The position numbers and the translations under genes are program-made. Source: Colias croceus (Eukaryota > Arthropoda > Insecta > Lepidoptera > Pieridae). From it: a DNA stretch of 64,000 bases. The stretch is from contig NC_059537.1 of the NCBI RefSeq assembly GCF_905220415.1, positions 4,315,622 to 4,379,621 of the forward strand. Direction: 5' to 3'. The notes under the pieces were generated by a model. That model made no database searches and had not been told where the DNA came from. It worked only from the letters and a program-made list of their open reading frames with translations. Positions 36,901 through 49,633 of this stretch are shown here, piece after piece; the stretch's first letter is position 1, and each line of letters opens with the position of its first letter.

Positions 36901-37084
36901 TCCATACTAATATTATAAATGCGAAAGTAACTCTGTCTGTCTGTCTGTTACTCAATCACGCCTAAACTACTGAACCAATTTGCACGAAATTTGGTATGGA
37001 GATGTTTTGTTACCCGAGAAAGGACATAGGCTACCTTTTATTGCGAAATATGTACCACGGGCGAAGCCGGGGCGGACCTCTAGT
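36901..37084 (-). repeat. Dispersed retro-type repeat, copy 7 (right half of an inverted pair)
   Basis: Reverse complement of copy 6, including the same junction (ACCTTTTATTGCG then ATGTACCAC), 91 bp away from it. Confidence 0.88.
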
Positions 37085-37091
37085 ATATACA

Positions 37092-37243
37092 TCTATACTA
37101 ATATTATAAAGCTGAAGAGTTTGTTTGTTTGTTTGTTTGTTTGAAGCTCATTTATCGAGGAAGGCTATATAGGCTATATACCATCACGCTACGACCAACA
37201 GGAGAGGAGCCACGGGGGTGAAACCGCGCGGAGCTGCTAGTAA
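37092..37243 (-). repeat. Dispersed retro-type repeat, second family, copy 2
   Basis: Begins ATCTATACTAATATTATAAA with a GTTT microsatellite. It lacks the CGCGCTAATCTCGGG part and ends CGCGCGGAGCTGCTAGTAA. Confidence 0.82.
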
Positions 37244-38167
37244 ATAATATAAATATTACCTGACATTTATCAAATGTAAAATCGACGAAGCTTTGATTCC
37301 TGAGAAATACGGAAAGCAATCTCAATTTATATAGTTGATTTGAGAAGGATTTTCTCTGGAACATGAGATTTTCGAAGAAATTTCATTACACACGGTTCAA
37401 CAATACAAAGGATTAGGAATGTTATGCAAATAAATATTTATCTGTATTGTACTGTGCACAAACATGTTGAATATTTAGGAACATTAAAAGTTGCATAATT
37501 AATCATGAATTTATTCTATTAATTTAAACATTCTACAAATAATATACAATATTATTTAGAGCATCTAATTCCACAAAGCAATAAACAACGGGACGTACCA
37601 TCAAACTGGTAATATTTCACGCAACCAACGTTTTAAACCTCCAGAACTTTAATATCCCAGTAATTCCTAACTATACCTTCAATTTCGTGATATGTACGTA
37701 CCTGTGTACCGACTGGCGAGACTAAACGACCAACAATTTAACTTCCGCCCGCGTCTAACTTACTGCTATTATCTAGGGAGGCAGAGCAGAAACATTATAT
37801 TATTTTCACCCGTTGATTTTTAATGACTTTTCTCTTCAACCTTGGTATAAATTTAAAATACGTTTTTAGTTTAGGAAATACACAAGAAAACGTACTTATA
37901 AAGTAGTATGTGGAACAGATTTTAAACTAGATTTATTTTTTAATCCGCTTTCTAGGTGGTGCAAAAAAATATTTATGTCCCATGTAATCAATGTGTAATT
38001 TAGTACATAAAGTCCATTATGTTTTTCTTATAACAAGTGGTCACATGCTAATCCATTTGACCTGACAACAACCGTATAACATAGCCTTCAAATCGAAAGT
38101 CTGACATTGTAAGTGCACGGTCTCAGCCACGAGTAGTATCTACGTAGTACTTACACTTTCATGTACA
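37244..38167. other. Short AT-rich spacer inside the repeat cluster
   Basis: Nothing recognised. Confidence 0.4.
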
Positions 38168-38382
38168 TCTATATTAATATTATAAAATTATAAATTATAA
38201 AGCTGAAGAGTTTGTTTGTTTGTTTGTTTGAACGCGCTAATCTCGGGAACTACTGGTCCGATTTGAAAAATTCTTTCGGTGTTAGATATCCCGTTTATCG
38301 AGGAAGGTTAAGGCTATATATCATAACGCTACGACCAACAGGAATGGGGCCACAGGGTTGAAACCGCGTGGAGCAGCTAGTA
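38168..38382 (-). repeat. Dispersed retro-type repeat, second family, copy 3
   Basis: As copy 1 of this family, with GCGCTAATCTCGGGAACTAC, TTCGGTGTTAGATATCCC and a GGAGCAGCTAGTA end. Confidence 0.85.
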
Positions 38383-40496
38383 CTAAATAAAGCGCGTCGA
38401 CCGCGTCGCAAGTAGCTTAACTACAAGATCATTTACCCACCGTTAAGAGCAACTAGCCATAACGATCCATACCTTAATCACACGAGACAATTGTTTGCTA
38501 TTATCAAAGCCATTACGTTATCTATCACTGATTAATTTGCATATTGTAAATGCTTATAATGCGTGCCTCCGAGATTAATAGATAACTGTGATAACTCAGT
38601 CATTGTGCAGATTAACTATGATATTCTGAGCTCTGTTCTGTTCTAACTTCGTTATATTATACGCAGTTAGATAGTTTCACAGAAAACTATAAGTAATAAA
38701 ATGTTATAAGTAACTTATAAGTAAAATCATCGACGTCAATTTATTTAAAAAAATGTACCTTTAATACCTATAATTTTATCTTAAAAAATCTACAAACCAT
38801 CTTTAACCAACTTTTGCATAATAAAAAAAGGTTTTTATTTCAATAAAAAATCGTAATTTAATCACAATATTGCATCGACTAATTTTAAAATCACATCAGT
38901 GTGTCCATTAATTATAACAAACATAACAACGAATCTATTTTACATAACTTCAAACATATGTTTTCTTAATTTCCATTATACTCAACATTTTATAAACAAA
39001 TGTGTTGTCGATGATAGATCAAATTTTCACAACTCCCTCGCACACTTGACCTACAAATTTAGTACTATGTGCTCATAAAAATGCTCGGAGGCAGTATTAA
39101 GTTAAACCTTCCACGCCTAATATTATTTTTCGCATGAAATTTTGTGATGTTTTTTTATCTTATGATATTTTTACTTGATACGTCTCTCAGCAACGCCAGC
39201 TCTTTCGTTATACATAATCATAATATACAACTTGTTATAATATTTACCATAATTGAAATTATCCGAAAGCTTATTTATTGTTATAGCGAAATGCAGCAAC
39301 TCATCGACAGAATACAAAACATTTTTAGTCGGAGCAATACAAAGTATAGTATAACGTATTGCGTTATTGTTAAAATCTATATTCTAATTGAGTCCATCCC
39401 AAGAGATTCGGATCAAGTGCAACACTGCTCATTATAATCAATGTTTTCTAAGTAAAAAAAGGATTGTGCATCTCTTGACGTCCTATAATGAGAAACAATA
39501 CATTTAATAAGGTAATTGAAATAGGCCTAAAAACTTGGGATAAGTTTCCATAAAATAAAAAAAACAAACTCTTCTCTACCTCACCATTCAAGATCAAAAA
39601 AGTGTAAATATGGCTTATGAAAGAACATACTGCAAATATTTCTATCTATTCTAAGTTATTATTAAGGTTAGTCAATCTTAAATTATTGCCATCGTCTTTT
39701 AATTGAAAGACGCCAATATTAGTTCTGCATCTTTAAATAAATAATATTCAATTTAAACTTTAATATTTTTAATAGTAAAATATTACAGACATTCAAACAA
39801 TGGACAACAGCCATAAAAATACAATTATATTTTAAGCATTTCAGTCCAAAGCTTTTAAAAATGTTTGTCCACATTCCCTCAAATGTTTTTCATTACCTCC
39901 CACACTCGGACACACTGTTGTATAATATAAAATAATAATATATAAATTGAAATTTCTCTTTATATTTTTAAAAGTTATTATTGTCATTTTAATCTTTAGG
40001 TTAAGTACTTTCGATATCAGTTTAAAGTTTTTTGATATCTGCAATAGTTACGGCATAATAGCCTATGCACACTTAACAATTACACCCGGTATAGTATATC
40101 AAACATTGACCCCCATGATTTCTATTAAACTAGATTAAGAGTACTAGCAACCAAATGAATCTTTTATATTCTACAACCTGCCCTTATTATTCTCAAGATA
40201 CAACTCAGCCTTATCTTATGTTAAACAAACACATCACGAGCCTTCAGATAATTATTCAGGGTGGGACATCAAGATAGGCCGCTGCCAGGGAAATTATGTC
40301 TTCGTGTTCATCGCAAGCCTTTATATTGTTTGAGACGTCTTCTTCAGTTTAATATTAATATATGCACCCGTTTATTATTTATTCAAGGTTCATTATTCAT
40401 GCATATTGAACATTTCTAAAAGATTTCAGTGTGATTTATTACCGATTTATAAAAATACAAATACAAGAGCTATTACTGGAACTCTACTTTTCATAT
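38383..40496. other. AT-rich non-coding stretch
   Basis: Nothing recognised. The 97-codon frame at 39144-39437 shows no motif. Confidence 0.4.
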
Positions 40497-41222
40497 TGCA
40501 CGCCTCATAAGCGAAGCGTTGAGGTGGGTACTACTGTCACTTCACGCAAAACATCTGATTTTTCAAACTTAAAATGTCTTTATGTATCATACATTGCACT
40601 TGTAAGATAATACATACACACACATATTAAGAAAGAACACTATTTTTAACATTCATGATATTTTTGATGTCGTTTTTGTTATTTAAACTAGTTAAAAAAC
40701 AGTTTAAAAAGTTCTGTCTTGGACGTCCGTGTGTCTGTATGTGCGGAGGATTTTCTTGTTAACACGATAGCGACCGAAATACTTTACTAATCGAGTCTTT
40801 TTTTTTCTCTTACGCTTGAGTATGCTCAGGAATAGAACCCTTTCATTTTTCAGGGTCTGATTCGATGTGGTTTAATTGTTATTAAATAAACAAAAAAAAA
40901 AATATCGACTGTTCTCCATAATTTTAGTATATCTATATATATTCTTTATTTTTTTTTATATTTATAGTGTACTCAAAATTCACCATTATAAACTCGATTT
41001 TTTTTTTAAGGTTTAAAAGGTTTAAAAAAATAAGTTGGTAGTCAGTCCCTTAATCCTGCGCAGTTTCACATCTAGGTGGGGCCACAAGAAAAATAGCTCA
41101 ATTATTACGGTACCGCTTTCTTTACTTTTCCAACTGTTTTATTTTATTTCTTTTTTATATTTATAGTGTACTCTTTATAAATAATCAATTTTATTGTAAA
41201 GGATGAGATTATGAGGCGTGCA
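40497..41222. mobile_element. Non-autonomous element with perfect 14-bp inverted ends (726 bp)
   Basis: TGCACGCCTCATAA at 40497-40510 and its exact reverse complement at 41209-41222. The interior has two direct copies of a T-rich block followed by TATATTTATAGTGTACTC (about 40955 and 41155) and no coding capacity. Class unknown. Confidence 0.7.
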
Positions 41223-41500
41223 CTTTTGGATTTTCCAAACTATTTTGACCGTCTGGTTTTATTTAACGTAGCTATTATGAAAGAGTAGCATTGTCATTGA
41301 ATCTACTCGTGTATAAAAAATTTCAATAGGACATGCGAAACTAGGTCATACTTTGCAACTTTGATAAATCCAGATTAAGTTACATCTGTCGTTGCATAAT
41401 TAAGCAAATCATAAGAGAACATAGAAATAAATTGAACCGTAGCTCAAACATTGCGGTCATTCGAGATAAAGAATAGGATATAAAGCTGTAGTATCGTAAA
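41223..41500. other. AT-rich flank before the GC island
   Basis: Nothing recognised. Confidence 0.4.
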
Positions 41501-41788
41501 TCAGCGCGGTGGGGAGCGGGACCGGCGTCTCGCGGGCGGCCCCGGGAGCTGCGTGCGCGTGCGCGGACGAGGGGCGCGGGCCGGGCAGCGCGGGGTGCGG
41601 GGGCGCGGGGCCGCGCAGCCTCCCGGTGCAGCACTCCGCTGCCGCCCGCCGCCCGCATCGATTCCTCCCGGGACGAGCGAGCGAAGTAGAGCGCGTCTCC
41701 GCACCGCGCGCGCTCTGGTCGCGCTACGCACGCCGCGCCGCGACCGCTCGCAGTTCGCACTACCAACCGCTACCCGAACCCCCGCCAG
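41501..41788 (+). promoter_or_regulatory. Isolated GC/CpG-rich island, probable promoter and untranslated first exon
   Basis: About 290 bp of very GC-rich, CpG-dense sequence in an otherwise AT-rich region. Frames are open on both strands, but the predicted peptides are Arg/Ala/Pro-rich and typical of composition, so I do not call protein here. A consensus donor-like CCGCCAG|GTTATA at 41788-41789 would end a 5' untranslated exon on the plus strand. A plausible coding exon follows 2.5 kb downstream. Promoter function and strand are inference. Confidence 0.5.
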
Positions 41789-41822
41789 GTTATACCGCGC
41801 TTACGTAACCGGTAACACCTAG

Positions 41823-44282
41823 GTTATGTGCTCGTGACCGAACTTTCAGTTTCCATTGCATGACCTCTTTACTTTCACCGTTCTCTGTCAAGTATCATAT
41901 TGAAATCATTAATGTCGATAGCTCTCATCAACCCTTTGCAAGTATCCGCGCTTTCGCGCCGTAACGAGATGCATTATTTTAATTGAAAATGGAATGTATT
42001 ACTTTCGCATAGGGTTCATTTTCTCTTACAATCATCTCGACGATTTTTATTCAGCCGCAGTCGCCTGGTGTTATTATTGACATTTATTATATTAACGACA
42101 TTGAAATATTATTGTTCCGCATTCAATAAAATTGTTTTATTCATTGTCCATTAAATTTTTTCATACTATTTATTGTTTTAATTATGTTTCCTCTTTCTCT
42201 TCTATTTTTTATCATATTTTGCATAGCCACATGAGATTATTTATTCAGATAAAAGAAATAAAACGTGTAAAACGTCTAATTAAATAATATAGTATATAAG
42301 AAAAGAGAATAATATAAACAATATAATATTTCTAATCTAAACATCACATATCACACATCACATTCATTTACATACATAATATCTAATATAAAATATAGAT
42401 TAATAAATATGCCATACCTATAATAAATTACTTAATCCACATAATAGTAAAATCAAGTTATTCGTGTATTAGTGTTATGCCTCTCTAGATAAAGTTGAAC
42501 TTAATAAATGTTACTGTTTTAAAAACTTAAGTAAAATAGGAGAAAGCTATAATATATATATTATTAGCTATAATATATCTATTTACTTTACTCATTGTGC
42601 TATGTAACATTTGTATAACAAGCTTTTGAAGAAACAAAAACTTTAAAGTAAAAAGTACTATAGAAAGAAATTGCTTTTTAAAAAGTTATTACTAAAAAAT
42701 ATTCTGATTTAAAACTTACCAAAATGAACTAACTGCTATAATTGTAATAGATTATTTTAAATGATACAAAAAAATCTATAATATGCCTAATTAACAGACT
42801 TTGTTCAATTCAAACATCTCATTAAAGCTACCTACCTATATGTATAAAAAATTCATAATATTATGTGCTATGATAAACAAAACCCATAGCAGACATATTT
42901 AACTGGCATAATTTACATATTGTATGTAAAAAATGCCATACCTATAAGAAATAACTTATCCACATAAAAGTTAAATCAAGTAAAATTAAATAGTTTGAAA
43001 TAATTTTATGTATTTCAAACTATTTAAATCTCTTAAAAAGTAAACTCGTGACTGTAAAAAAAACCATGACATGATAACCTAAAATTCGATAAAAATTACG
43101 CTTCCAAAAAATACTTTTCTACGAAAACTAATCTGTATATTAACTTGACAAAAACTTTTTAATTTGCTAATGACAGATTTGTCACTGATAAATTATCCTC
43201 GTCCTAAAAAATCTCCCAAACGTTAGAACTAAGCAAAAAATTGTTCATACTTACTGCAAAGCCTGTGTTTTACAAGTCAAACCCCGGATACCAGTATTCA
43301 TTCCACCTTGTTATTAATAAAGGAGAATCCGGCTTATCTGACTGGCGAGATAATCTCTTTGTTCTCATACTATATTGAAAGTAAATTTGGAAACTAACTT
43401 CACCGTATTAACGGCTATAGCTATACAATGTAGGACTTCGGTATCGCTGAAGGCCTTTATGAAAGTCATTTTATAAGCGACTTTGTAACTTTGTTACAAT
43501 TCATAGCCTATAAATAGAAATATTCCGATACACACTTATAAATAACTGACTTCTTAAATAGGAAGAAATTTTATAAAATATGATTTAACTTGACTTATTA
43601 TATGTACCTACTAAAAAAAATCGAAAAAAAATAAATCTATATTAAATTTAAATCGGCTTCATCTCGTTCTAAAACTATGCAATCCTATGCAACTATATAA
43701 TAATGCTATCATGTTATTTTAATCAAATTTAATAAAAGCTTGCTAATAACAAGCGTAATTATAAAGCCGGAACCCTTTTTAACTAAACCCTAAGCAACTA
43801 AAGGGTTCCGCTAACCTGTTAGCGAAGGTCCCTAGTTGTAACTTTATATCTGTGTTTAGAAACACCTCCATAATCCTCAATTTTGGGCGCCGTTATATTA
43901 AATTAACAAAAGTTTATTCAATCACGTGTCATTTTAAATAATAAATATTTATGGAGCACTTTAATTTCTATGTCAATTCTCACTAAGTCCATGAATCACC
44001 GCTAACGTGTTTAAAATCGAGTACCATCCGACCGCAAAGATTAAAGAACGCAAATTAATATTTACTCTACGTATCCGTGTTTGATTTTTTACCATTGATT
44101 TTAAAACAGTTCACGAATGTCAATAAGTTTGGATATTTGCCAATATAACTCATGAGTTGTCGATTATCGGTTATTATCTAGAGTATTTCGTGGGAGCGGT
44201 TGGTGTGTTAAAATTGAATCTTTTTGATAGTTATGAAAGCAGTCGCTTAAGTACGGTGGTTTACGGGTGATTGCGCGTAAGC
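41823..44282. other. AT-rich stretch between island and first coding exon, with a degenerate repeat
   Basis: Two related segments containing ATGCCATACCTATAA and AATCCACATAA/TATCCACATAA occur at about 42408-42456 and 42933-42980. A hairpin with 15-bp arms (42988-43002 / 43011-43025, AAATAGTTTGAAATA) is also present. Probably an intron if the island and the exon belong to one gene. Confidence 0.4.
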
Positions 44283-44367
44283 ATGTCGTCAGAGAAGGAG
44301 AAAATGGCCGCCGCCGAAACCAAATCACCATCCAACAAGAGCAACTGTACCTCGCCTGGAAAGAAAG
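44283..44367 (+). CDS. Probable first coding exon of an unidentified gene (5' part only)
   Basis: ATG at 44283 opens a frame of 28 codons plus one base, starting MSSEKEKMAAAETKSPSNKS and ending at a consensus splice donor (AAGAAAG|GTATGG). The peptide is hydrophilic, Lys/Ser/Pro-rich and low in AT-driven residues (it uses GCC GCC GCC GAA), unlike random frames nearby. It resembles the disordered N terminus of a nuclear or signalling protein, but I do not recognise the gene. The coding frame continuing past the donor is AT-rich and unconvincing, supporting splicing there. The GC-rich island at 41501-41788 may supply an upstream leader exon. No downstream exon was identified in the remaining about 20 kb. 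Confidence 0.45.
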
Positions 44368-46555
44368 GTATGGTCATTAGTACCTTAGAGGAGAAACCGA
44401 TATTACTGTTCTTTATTATAGGTTTTGACGATGTCTATTTCGTTGTCGATAATTTAAATAAATATGTCTGGTTTAATTTAAGTTTACATTCAACCGTTAA
44501 TACTAATATAATATTGGTGAGAAAATAAAGGTAACTTTCGGAGAAACTACGATTTGAAAGGACTTCTAAAATATAGTTAGGAACTTTATCAACAAACTTA
44601 AATAAACAAACCTACAAAAGGTTGTAGAATTTAAGTAGTATACTCGTAACTGATGAGTAATTATTATTATTATTTAAATTTCATTTTAGGTTTTAACCTA
44701 ATAGTCTCAGTTGAATATTACCTTCTACTAGAATATAAGTATGACATTATTGCAAAAAAAGCAAATTTTTATTGTTATGTTGACAAAGTAAAATTTTTAA
44801 AATATTCTGGCATAAAATCACACAGATTTAAATAGACGCCACACCCTAAGCAAATACTTTGAACAAACTTGTTAAACAGCTCTGAATCATTAAGCAGTGA
44901 AATCTTTCATCGGTTTAAAGAAAATCAAATAAACAGCGTACTTTTTATTAAAACTTGTCAGGTTTCTCGCCTTGACTTCGCAAGGTTCCAATCCGTTTAG
45001 CGGTCAATTTTGATTGCATAAACATTTACGCATAGATAATTATATTATAGTACGAGTAGTGTAGTAGCAAAAATGTAACAAATGCATTGTATGTCAATTA
45101 AAATACTCCAATGTACCAGCAGGGTTGTTTTTTGGAGAAGAATAACACAAATTGTATCTTGATTTTTCTACATTAAAAGTTATTATGAGTGTATTTATGC
45201 TATATATAGAATTGAATAAACATTGAATACAGGCTTGCTGAAAAAATTTCAACTCTGTTTTTGTAAAATAATTTTCGTTAGCGTTATAGTTCCCTTAGAA
45301 CTTAAGGGCAATAAAGACATACAATAATAACTATCCGCCCGGCCCTGACTTCTAACGCGACATTTAAAATAACCGCGCAATTGCCCCTGTAGAAATTTAC
45401 TTCCTCTATTTACTTGTAGTTTTATATAACGATATATAATGCTGCCTTTTTCTAACGTTCTAACTGACTGTCTGTTGGGAGTTTAGTACATATAGACAGA
45501 GAAATATAAAATAATCAAGAAAGAGAAGAACATCTTATTACCTGTGTGATATCATGTTTATCTATCATGGAATAAGGATTCGTTAAACTTGTGGTTACAC
45601 TAGATCAGAAACAATATAAACAAGAAAGTCATGATATAACTACAACATACTGAACAATATAATAATTATAAAACGTCTTGTTGATTTATGAGTTTTTACC
45701 TTATATAAGGTGACTATTAGTGAAGAGTTAACTGTTACTGTATACCTACATAGTGATTAAAGATCGTTAAATCAAACAGTAATATCGGTAGTTTTTTCAT
45801 CCTGGCTACACCTAACGTTTATTTCGTATTTCCAAAAAGACTTATGACTTTTTCTAGCGTGCAGTCATTAATTACGGAGCCGTTTGCTCGTTCTCTTTTT
45901 TGCCCTATCTCGTACTACGTCATCCAGTTTGCAGACATAGGATTACGTTATTTACTCAATACCTTGTAAAAACACAAAGTATAATAACTTACCATCTCTT
46001 CCTTTATACTGGAGCTTATTAACATTACTACTCGCGCGAATTAAAATCTCCAGGGCAGATCTAAACTTAATACCCTGGTGGGTACTAAATTCCTAAGTCA
46101 CAAAATAAAATGGACTGCTGAAATAAACGTGAAAGGCGTCCATCACTAGTGGAAACTAAACTTTGTACAATAAGATGCCATGTGGACAGCGGGCATCGCA
46201 GTCTACGTGAACTGATAAATATGTGAAGTTTAAATAATCGTGAAGTTTTCTGAAAATAACTAAAATTTTCTGTAGCGAAATTTTTCTTTACTTTTTAAAC
46301 TGAAAAAACTATCCACTTGCCTATATAATGTGAAGAATAGATGAATCGATACAGCTCTTGTGCTTTACACTTAGCGACACATTTTGCGAATCTTTCTTCT
46401 TATTTAAATTATATAGTAATGGGTAATCATCTTCATTTTATTTCCATTTTCTAAAGTAGTGAAGTCATTTTGGTAAAATTGCACTGAAAATCTCTATACT
46501 TAATACTTACGACTTATAAAAATTCCTTTTGGAATGGACTTATAAAAAAGTCTTT
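44368..46555. other. AT-rich non-coding stretch
   Basis: Nothing recognised; probably intronic if the exon at 44283 is real. Confidence 0.4.
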
Positions 46556-46571
46556 AGGCTTATTATAGCAT

Positions 46572-46727
46572 GTCGCGGAAGAATTCTAATCAATACCCGC
46601 GGCCCCATCATTTAAAGCGGCTCGACGGAACACAGTGGGGTTTTAGTCGGTAAGAATCCGACATAACCCACGGCTCCTTCCCCGGGGGCCGTGGGTATCT
46701 TTGGAAGATTTCCCCACTATAAAAAAA
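46572..46727 (+). mobile_element. Short retrotransposon 3' end (156 bp) with 16-bp target duplication
   Basis: Flanked by identical AGGCTTATTATAGCAT at 46556-46571 and 46728-46743. The insert includes GTTTTAGTCGGTAAGAATCC and a strong stem-loop (CCCACGGCTCC ... GGGGGCCGTGGG), and ends in an A-run. This layout fits a severely 5'-truncated LINE or a SINE using a LINE tail. Confidence 0.88.
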
Positions 46728-46743
46728 AGGCTTATTATAGCAT

Positions 46744-48326
46744 CAGATCGCTGGTTAACATTATCTCGTATTATCTGGCTTACCCACTTTTATGTGGGTA
46801 TTAATCCTTAAAATGTAGATTTACGTTTACCACTCTACATACCCCTTCGAGGGATATGAACGTAATGTTATTACCTAACAATACCTTCATACATGAACGA
46901 ACGAGTAAACGGATATACAGTTATTCTTTGTTGTATGGAAATCAAATTAACAATAAGCTTGAAGTATGGCTTTACATTTTCCATATGTAAACTATTCTTC
47001 AATGTTTTCACTTTTTGAAGATGAAGTTTTCTTCTTTAGTCGCGTTGAGAGTAAAATTTCATGACGATTTTGGTATATTTGAATCTTGCTAAAGGAGTTT
47101 CACTTCTGACACGTGTGCTCGGCACACACGCTCTTTTTTACTTAATCAAAATGCTAATATTTTATTAACAAATCAGTTTAAAATAAAATCATGTAATTAA
47201 CTATGTTCTGTTTCCGCAAATTTATTCTTACCTCTGTATTATTAGCAGTTACCACAGAGTTATAATTTAATGCTGAAACTTCATAACTTGTATCTCTGTA
47301 TTCCAGTAAATTGTGGCTTTCTCTTTGCCATTCATTATTTCACATCTAAACCAAGAAACTGGGTCAGCATTTTGATACAAATACTGAAGACGTAGCTTTT
47401 AATATCTTTTATTAATCTCCTCTCAATATTGAAAACGTGTATGCAATATGACATGGTCTACATCCCTGTATTATGAATAACTCGTATTGTGTAAGCGGTA
47501 TTTAATTATTGATTATTGTTTGTTTATGGTAATGTTTGATGGTTAAATATTTAAATATGATTGAACTGGATGACGATTGAGATAATTGTATAATTGTGGG
47601 TAAAATAAACACATAACAATATATTTTACAACAGTAGAAATTGTCTTGTATGTAAAAATGAAAGAATTTTCCGTTGGTACACTCTTACAGAGAATAACTT
47701 GTAAGGAAAAGGTAAAAATAACTTCCTCACATAGAGGATGAAGGAGGAAATTAATATATTATAAGCATTAGCAATAATTACTTTGGATGTCCGGGTCGTG
47801 TGCCGAAATTAGAGATATGGGATTATGCGAAAGAAAGGAAAATAAATGAGGATGCTGGTTCATAATATATACTTTTTGTGTAGAACAAAGACTTGAAATG
47901 AAGGTTTTATGCATTGAAATTAAAACAGAAGACATATAATTTATGTTAATTTCAAAATCAGGGAGAGTAACGGCTCTCCCAAAAGTTAGGTTGGTAATTC
48001 CAAGTCAGCCCTGTGTAAAGAAGTTAAAACTTTTAATTTTAGACGATTTTAATTGGCTTTAAAAGGTCTGATTCCGAAGAAACGTTATTGAAACAAAGAA
48101 CATTATTAATAACTACAGAATTCAACTTTTTAAATTTGTATTCTTACTAATTGCAAATTGATTAATAAAAAGTTTGAATAAATTCCACAAATTTGTCTCA
48201 ATTGTATGCATTCAGAACCAAGTTTTTAAAAATAATCAAAATAGTTTCTACCAGACGAAAAAGTGGAAGGGTCTTTCGTTATTACCTACTATTATAAAAG
48301 GAATAATCCGCTTTACTTTATATACT
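46744..48326. other. AT-rich non-coding stretch
   Basis: Nothing recognised. Confidence 0.4.
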
Positions 48327-48462
48327 AACTAGCTTTCCGCCCGCGGCTTCCCTCTATATGTGTGCTTAATTTCATTGTAATCGGTTCAGTAGTATTTGCG
48401 TGAAAGAGTAACAAACACACCTTTCCTCACAAACTTTTCTTCTTCGCATTTATAATATTAAG
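48327..48462 (+). repeat. Dispersed retro-type repeat, copy 8 (internally deleted)
   Basis: CTAGCTTTCCGCCCGCGGCT head joined directly to CCTCTATATGTGTGC and the usual ATCGGTTCAGTAGT, with an ATTTATAATATTAAGTA end. Confidence 0.82.
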
Positions 48463-49617
48463 TAACATTGAAATTAAGCTTAAACAAAGAAGATATGGTA
48501 AAATTAATAAAAACATTCCTGAAACCATTCATTAAAACCGATATTCCCTGCGTGTATACATTTTATAGAGAAATGTGATTAACAGAACCCTCAGATTTCG
48601 TTACAATGTTGTAAGTGTCTCGTTTTTTTTCATAACAGTGTATTTAGTATCTAGGAATGAGTTTAGCTACCCTTACTCCGAAACTTTAAGACATTAAACG
48701 CAATAAAAGCTGCTCTAAGTTATATTTTCCTTTCATCGCTATCGCTCGCGAAGTTCTGAATTAGTATTCGTTGAAAAGTTTTAAAATTGAATCCGATCCC
48801 AACTTCAGCTTACCCGGGATAAAGGTGAAATGTTAAGTGCCTTAAGAAGTTTAGATGTAGAGTATTTAATAGCCTATTTTAATATTTATTTATGCTGGTT
48901 AATACCTGGTAGGTACCTGTCAAGACGGGAAGTAGCTTGCTTTTGCTTTCAAATTTTTGAAATATCACTTTTCAGAAATACTGAAATTAATTATTTAAAT
49001 ATAATTTTATATGGTTTGTCTAATATAATATTTCAATATATTGAACGAACTATAGATATAAAACTCTATCTTTTCCAAAAACAATTTTTCTTGTGAAAAT
49101 ACGATGCCGATTTTAACATTCGGCTACAGACCCTTTCTTTAAATAAGGAAAATGAGGTACATAAATTTCGATTTAAGTTTATATCCATCTAAGAATTTAA
49201 TCTACATAATTGTTTCTCGAATTCACAGAATTGCCTTGTCATCGTAGACCCGCAATGTCAACATGAAAATTGATTTTCTGTATCTCGTTTAAGCGGAGGA
49301 ACGAAGAAGTTGTAAAATACATTTTACTTGTATTTATAGAATGAATTAAGCTTAACAAAATTGCAGTATTCGAAGCACTTTACAAAACAAACGAATAAAG
49401 CTGTTAAACTAAATGGATTTTGTGTAATCTTACGAATACATAGCGTTCGGAGTTCGTTCTGCGAAAGATTTGTGAAACAATTTCTTACGCTCTACGGTTA
49501 TTGGATAAAATACTTATATCGTTTGCATTTCGTTTTTAAAATGTCATACATATCATAATAAAATATCTTATGTTATATATCGTTTTTAAAGGCATGTGGT
49601 GTTAGCCTATCATTATT
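48463..49617. other. AT-rich non-coding stretch
   Basis: Nothing recognised. The 88- and 65-codon frames here lack motifs. Confidence 0.4.
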
Positions 49618-49633
49618 AATTGTTGCACTTGAT

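Noticed and set aside
41380..41822. Long open frames on both strands over the GC island
   Set aside because: The peptides are Arg/Ala/Pro/Gly-rich low-complexity strings explained by base composition, open in several frames at once, with no domain.
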